In this document: in pieces, positions 6,028 through 9,980 of the stretch | Position numbering within the stretch: the first letter of the stretch is position 1 | Layout: every line of letters begins with the position of its first letter | Assembly (NCBI GenBank): GCA_947367165.1 | Contig: CANBCO010000004.1 | Span: forward strand, 1-9,980 | Origin: an uncultured Coriobacteriaceae bacterium | GTDB taxonomy: Bacteria; Actinomycetota; Coriobacteriia; Coriobacteriales; Atopobiaceae | Reading direction: 5' to 3' | DNA length: 9,980 bases | Position numbers and translations under genes: made by a program | Notes under the pieces: model-generated | Told to the model about the DNA's origin: nothing | Database searches by the model: none | Seen by the model: the letters and a program-made list of their open reading frames with translations, nothing else

Positions 6028-9000
6028 CTATTCCCAGACCCAAAGGCCACGCCAGTTCACGTAGTACCAACCTCTGTCAACCCACGCGTTTGTTGCCATC
6101 TTTCCTGAGTCTAAGAAGAAAAACCACTCGTTTGTACTTTGCTCATAATACCAGTGGTCTTGTAACATCTTTCCGCTTTCTTCGCAGTAGTACCATGCGA
6201 CATAGTCTGTATCCCAGACCCAACCTTTACACATGGTTCCATCCCAGTTAAAGCCATACCAGGCGCCTCCAATCCAGCTCCAAACGCCTTTTAGCATAGC
6301 TCCAGAATCGTTCACATAGTACCAAGAGCTTCTTGCGCTATCCCAAATCCAGGAATCTTCTTCCATGTAGCCGTCGCCTTTAAAGTAGTACCAGTAGGCT
6401 CCATACGTATCATCTACCCACTGCCAGCCGCTTTCGTAATATTCTCCATCTGGAAGCTCATACCACCAGCCTCCATCTGGATCATACTGCCAGCCACTGT
6501 CGCTCTTTTGCTCTGCCACAAAGCTTGCACGAAGCGTAAGGTCTGCGTCTGGCATAACGAAGGTAAAGACGCCGGGTTTCTCGGATGGATGAAGCTCAAT
6601 TATGTTTCCTGCCTGATCTATAACAGAAGGCGTGCCACTAATCTTGTAGCCTGTGTCTGGCGTAAGCGTAACCACTACTGTGTCTCCTGTGCGCGGGATA
6701 GAAGGTGCAACTGATGCAGTTCCTCCAACTAGGTCAGAAGGGATAGTGAAGCTGTGTGCGTTTCCTTCCCACGCAGCACTCAGCGTAAAGCTTTCCTTCA
6801 CCGGATTTTGAAAATCGTAGGCACTCCCGTCTTCTTTAAGCCAGGTTATAAAATGATAGCCGCTCCGAACCGGGTCTTCAGGGCGCACGAGAAGCTCTCC
6901 GTACGCCACCTCTTGCGTAATGGGGTCTTCCCCGTTGTTTAGATTAAAGTGAACCGTAAGCACTTGCTGCTTATACGTAACACTAATCTCTACGTCTTCG
7001 TTTGGAAGCACAAAGCTAAAGCGGTTTTCACCAGACTCTGTGCTTACGGCAACTTCGTCTCCGCTTGTTTTGCCGCGCACGACAACTGTATCTACATCCC
7101 AGCCCGTATCAGGCGTAACAGCAAGCACAATCTTTTCTCCGGTTCGTCTGTTATTACCAGGAGTTTCAATCGTGACTGCTCCTTTTGCATCAGGGCCATC
7201 TACCACATCTACTGAATGCAAGTCTCCTAGCCAGTGCGCATAAATTGTGGTATCACCATACACTCTGTTTTGAGTAAAGTTCCAAAGCACTCCCCCACTC
7301 GCTTCTGTATACCAATTATCAAAGCTATATCCTTCGCGTTTTGGTGTCACTCCAGGATTTGCTGCAAACGTGCCATACTCTACGGTTTGGCTCGCTACCG
7401 CCTCTCCTCCCTGTGTGTCAAAGGTGACCGAACAGTCTTCTCCTCTATACTCAGCAGAGATTACGACATTAAAGAAAGGCATCACAAAGCTGTAGCGGTT
7501 GCTATTTACCTCGCTTACCGAAACCACATCTTGTGAATCGTTTGCACGCGTGACTTTAGGAAGTCCGTAGCGCACATAGTGAGCGTTAGGAATTGAGGTA
7601 AAGTAGACAGTAGAGCCAGGAAGCGCACTTGTTTGCTCAAGCACAATTTGTCCGTTCAATGGCTGGATAGGAACGCTAATGTTAAGCGGCCCTTGCCAGC
7701 TTGCCGTTAGTGTAATGTCAGAGGTTACCGGCGTTTCAAACGAGTAGGCCACAAGCGAGTCTGGTGCATACCAGTCCACAAACGAAAAGCCCTGTTTAGA
7801 AGGATCTGCGGGTTCTGTAGCTTTTGTATTAAAGAGCACATCTTGGGTAGCTACGTCACTTCCGCCCGCACTATCAAACGTAACAGCACAAGTAAACTTG
7901 CCGTAAAGCACCATGTTTTGAGATACGGCATCTGTAAAGTTCCACTTGCTCTCCTCGCTAAAGTTAGAATCGAGGTACCATCCCCTAAACGTTCCCTTGT
8001 CCCAACTAATAGTAGGCTCTTCTGCAGGGTGTTCCGGAACTATTTCTTGCTCGGTTGGTGTTTCTACTGTGCCTTGGGGTACTACAAAGCTCACGGTAAA
8101 GTTATCGCCCCATTTTGCAGTAAGGGTCATATTCTTCTTGACACAATCAGTAGTAAAGTTCCACTGCACTTCTTTTTGAGCCGCATCTTTATAGTACCAG
8201 CCGAGTAAATACTTCCCTTCCTTAGTAGGAGCTGGTATATTCGTGATCTTATTACCATAGACAATGGTTTGATCTGGGATATCTCCAGCATCTGCACTGT
8301 CAAAGCTTACCGTGCACGTAAGTTTTGCATAAAGAGTAACAGGCGCGTTTACAACAGACGGATTTGTTTCAGTGCCTCCAGCAAAAATCCACTTAGAAGC
8401 CGGGTCAAACGAATTTGTCGTATACCAGCCCTCAATTGTGCCTGCGTCCCACGTAACACTTGGTGTCGCAAGCGTAGAGTCATCATCTACTGTTTGAGTT
8501 TCTGGAGGCGTGAAGGTGCCTTCAGGAACGATATAGCTTACCTCATACATAAAGCGTGCATAGAGTGTGTGAAGATTTAGATTGACTAGCGAAAGCAGCG
8601 TGACCTTATCAGAGGCTGCATAAGAAGTTGTTTTATACCAGCCACTAAAGCCAGTATCAGAAATTGTGGCAAGGCCTGTGTAAAGACCGCGCGCGCCAAC
8701 TTGGCTTTGGTAGGTAAAGATCGCATCTTCTGGCTGAGTAGCCCCTTCTTTTACCGAATAGGCAACCACCGTATCTACTTTTCCTGCTATTGTGCCAACG
8801 CGAGACGGATCTTCATCGTCTTTTTGTAGGTCAATTGTGCCAGACAAACCATTAGTAAGTGTTGTACCGTCTGCCATACGTACGCTCATCCCGGGTAGCA
8901 CCGTAAGCGTCTGCGAGGCACTTTCACCTACTACAAGGTCTCCTGCAAAGTCAACATCGCGAGAGATAGTAACCGAGCTGCCATACATAGTGCCCGTCAC

Positions 9001-9980
9001 AACACCTTGCTCGCCTTTTTGTCTAAAGGCAATACCTTGCTTTAAGTCTTGTGTACTAAAGCCTTCAAGTGCATCTTTTGTACTGCTGCCACTGGTGGCA
9101 CTCAGCACGCAGTTTCCATCTAACACATTGGATGCGCTAGCACTGTCTCCGGCTCCTCCGCCAATACCTGCACCAGCAGCGGATGCTTCTGGAAGACCAC
9201 CTTTAGCACACACTACTCCTCCTAAAAGCGAGATGTGAGAGCCGCTCGCCTCGTGACCTCCTCCAATACCGGTTTCACCGTGCGCTGATACCGTACCAGA
9301 GTTAACCGTAATGTAAGAGCCACTTCCGCCAGCTCCTCCTCCAATGCCTGCAGCGCCTGCCCCTCCTATAGCACTTACAGAAGCCGATGTAACCAAAATG
9401 TAGCTCGCACTTTTACCACGTGCGCCACCAATACCAGAAGCGCCCACTCCACCAGTTGCAGAAACAAAGCCAGGGTTAATCGTATCAGCCGAGCCTATCT
9501 CTAAGGTATTGGTACTCCCCTCTTTTTGAATACCAGCGAATCCTTCATCTTTTGCAACAAATGAGTTTTCTGAAGCAGCCCCTAGAATAAGCTTTACGTT
9601 TGCATCTTCTTTAATAAGAAGGGCAGGTCCTCCTGAAACGGCACAATGTACATTAGTAAGCGTTAAGCTGTCATTAGAATGAGCTACCTCTATTGCCCAA
9701 GCTGAGAGCTCTATATCGCTTTTGTTAGAGATGGTAAGCGCCTTATCAGTTAAAATGCGTAACACTTGGTTAGCTCCGTCAAAAACATAATCGGTATTTT
9801 CAACACCTCCGCTAACTACAAAAGGAATCGTTTCATAGCGAGCCGTATACGTTGTGTTTTGAGAAGGAAAGACAGAAATTGTCACTTTTGTTCCAGTCGC
9901 ATCTGTGTAGTATAAGAACTGCGCGCCATCAAGTGTTGGCGCATACACATCTTCTGGCTCTATTGCTTTTCCGGCTGTGC
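6028..9980 (-). CDS. Giant secreted surface protein: Flg_new/InlB repeats plus cell-wall-binding repeats (partial, 5' end outside window)
   Basis: The visible part is 1316 residues, and the frame is open to the window edge, so the signal peptide and start lie beyond 9980. Visible architecture: a beta-rich region (about 1-170); a Gly-rich segment with recurring GIGG(G) turns (about 173-280), looking like a beta-solenoid; a spacer to about 400; and an array of degenerate and clear Listeria-Bacteroides repeats (Flg_new, PF09479) to about 1156. Clear units are VSFDSADAGD (557), VTFDSAGGSD (699), VTFDTQGGEA (851) and VHFNLNNGED (1009). From about 764 they alternate with a second type having PDTGY/W and SFVMP..DV.I.A.Y signatures (Flg_new_2-like). 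The C-terminal 156 residues are about seven W/Y-rich GW..W..WYY...G.M repeats of the choline/cell-wall-binding type, the last truncated. There is no LPXTG, so attachment is probably non-covalent. Such proteins act as adhesins or wall-associated stalks; the ligand is unknown. Confidence 0.9.
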   Translation of the reverse strand, partial: TAGKAIEPEDVYAPTLDGAQFLYYTDATGTKVTISVFPSQNTTYTARYETIPFVVSGGVENTDYVFDGANQVLRILTDKALTISNKSDIELSAWAIEVAHSNDSLTLTNVHCAVSGGPALLIKEDANVKLILGAASENSFVAKDEGFAGIQKEGSTNTLEIGSADTINPGFVSATGGVGASGIGGARGKSASYILVTSASVSAIGGAGAAGIGGGAGGSGSYITVNSGTVSAHGETGIGGGHEASGSHISLLGGVVCAKGGLPEASAAGAGIGGGAGDSASASNVLDGNCVLSATSGSSTKDALEGFSTQDLKQGIAFRQKGEQGVVTGTMYGSSVTISRDVDFAGDLVVGESASQTLTVLPGMSVRMADGTTLTNGLSGTIDLQKDDEDPSRVGTIAGKVDTVVAYSVKEGATQPEDAIFTYQSQVGARGLYTGLATISDTGFSGWYKTTSYAASDKVTLLSLVNLNLHTLYARFMYEVSYIVPEGTFTPPETQTVDDDSTLATPSVTWDAGTIEGWYTTNSFDPASKWIFAGGTETNPSVVNAPVTLYAKLTCTVSFDSADAGDIPDQTIVYGNKITNIPAPTKEGKYLLGWYYKDAAQKEVQWNFTTDCVKKNMTLTAKWGDNFTVSFVVPQGTVETPTEQEIVPEHPAEEPTISWDKGTFRGWYLDSNFSEESKWNFTDAVSQNMVLYGKFTCAVTFDSAGGSDVATQDVLFNTKATEPADPSKQGFSFVDWYAPDSLVAYSFETPVTSDITLTASWQGPLNISVPIQPLNGQIVLEQTSALPGSTVYFTSIPNAHYVRYGLPKVTRANDSQDVVSVSEVNSNRYSFVMPFFNVVISAEYRGEDCSVTFDTQGGEAVASQTVEYGTFAANPGVTPKREGYSFDNWYTEASGGVLWNFTQNRVYGDTTIYAHWLGDLHSVDVVDGPDAKGAVTIETPGNNRRTGEKIVLAVTPDTGWDVDTVVVRGKTSGDEVAVSTESGENRFSFVLPNEDVEISVTYKQQVLTVHFNLNNGEDPITQEVAYGELLVRPEDPVRSGYHFITWLKEDGSAYDFQNPVKESFTLSAAWEGNAHSFTIPSDLVGGTASVAPSIPRTGDTVVVTLTPDTGYKISGTPSVIDQAGNIIELHPSEKPGVFTFVMPDADLTLRASFVAEQKSDSGWQYDPDGGWWYELPDGEYYESGWQWVDDTYGAYWYYFKGDGYMEEDSWIWDSARSSWYYVNDSGAMLKGVWSWIGGAWYGFNWDGTMCKGWVWDTDYVAWYYCEESGKMLQDHWYYEQSTNEWFFFLDSGKMATNAWVDRGWYYVNWRGLWVWE
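6031..6498 (-). repeat. Cell-wall-binding repeat domain (about seven units)
   Basis: These are protein-level repeats of about 20-24 residues with the pattern GW.W......WYY....G.M...W, at visible residues 1161-1316. They resemble CW_binding repeats that bind choline or other wall polymers through aromatic cages. DNA identity between units is low, so the array is old and has diverged. Confidence 0.85.
6511..8766 (-). repeat. Flg_new and Flg_new_2-like repeat array
   Basis: About ten modules of roughly 65-85 residues occupy visible residues 405-1156. Units near 557-623, 699-762, 850-917 and 1007-1071 show F(D/N)..GG/NNG near the start, a G(Y/F).F..W turn and a closing (T/S)A.W or YAHW. Units at about 764-847, 919-1003 and 1073-1154 are of the second type. 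The two N-terminal modules (about 405-475 and 477-553) and the one at 625-695 are degenerate, with VPEG/VPQG replacing the DGG core. Confidence 0.8.
6574..6584 (+). repeat. GGGTTTCTCGG word, copy 8 (coding)
   Basis: An exact copy inside the surface-protein gene, encoding Ser-Glu-Lys-Pro in a loop of the last Flg_new_2-like module, just before FTFVMP. It is the only copy in the nearly 4 kb of this gene visible here. Confidence 0.9.
9139..9462 (-). repeat. GIGG-type glycine-rich repeat segment
   Basis: Four imperfect units contain (A/S/T)GIGG(G/A), each followed by a short Ser/Ala/Gly turn and SYI.V.SG.VSA or a variant. They occur at visible residues 180-205, 209-232, 236-258 and 269-293. The pattern (glycine corner plus short strand) is typical of right-handed beta-solenoid surface proteins; the fold is inferred. 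Confidence 0.7.

Noticed and set aside
8792..9238. 148-residue open frame on the plus strand inside the surface-protein gene
   Set aside because: It is antisense to a strong repeat-protein gene, is Pro/Ser-rich as expected from complementing Gly/Ala/Ser codons, and has no ribosome-binding site or recognisable domain.

Overview
The window reads as actinobacterial chromosome. The likely source is a moderate-GC member of the Coriobacteriia (Atopobium/Lancefieldella/Olsenella-like). This rests on the linkage of eno to an FtsB/DivIC-type septum protein, which is familiar from Actinobacteria, and on a giant surface protein that joins Listeria-Bacteroides (Flg_new) repeats to C-terminal cell-wall-binding repeats. 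The taxon is inferred, not proven. Every gene lies on the minus strand except the tRNA-Glu at the left edge.

In minus-strand transcription order (right to left), the layout is as follows. (1) 9980-6028: a very large secreted surface protein whose 5' end lies outside the window, closed by a probable terminator. (2) 6027-5639: a 389-bp intergenic block holding two AT-cored hairpins of near-identical sequence, three copies of an 11-bp word, and a tandem 10-bp repeat in the leader of the next gene. (3) 5638-4562: a DapA/NAL-family aldolase that unusually carries an N-terminal membrane anchor. (4) 4474-3185: enolase, with its own promoter. (5) 3027-1807: a polytopic membrane metallophosphoesterase starting at TTG. 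(6) 1786-1418: a YvlD / 'phage holin 4_2' membrane protein. (7) 1404-685: an FtsB/DivIC-like protein with a repeat-built, Ala/Lys/Arg-rich cytoplasmic tail. (8) 673-590: tRNA-Leu(UAA), wedged 11 nt after the ftsB-like stop codon. (9) 573-88: a small lipoprotein that starts 16 nt after the tRNA and ends 1 nt short of the convergent tRNA-Glu(UUC) at 11-86.

Genes 4-9 are closely packed and could be read partly as one transcription unit running from glycolysis (enolase) to cell-envelope and division functions. A hairpin after eno and an internal promoter in front of the tRNA would divide it.

The most striking unexplained signal is the exact 11-mer GGGTTTCTCGG (reverse complement CCGAGAAACCC). 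It occurs eight times between 1816 and 6584, on both strands, against a chance expectation of about 0.005 for the whole window. Five of the eight copies fall in the roughly 7% of the window that is intergenic, and the bases flanking the 11-mer are not conserved. It behaves like a genome-wide signal word (DNA-uptake-like, recombination or segregation motif, or a protein-binding site). I know of no described equivalent in this group of bacteria.
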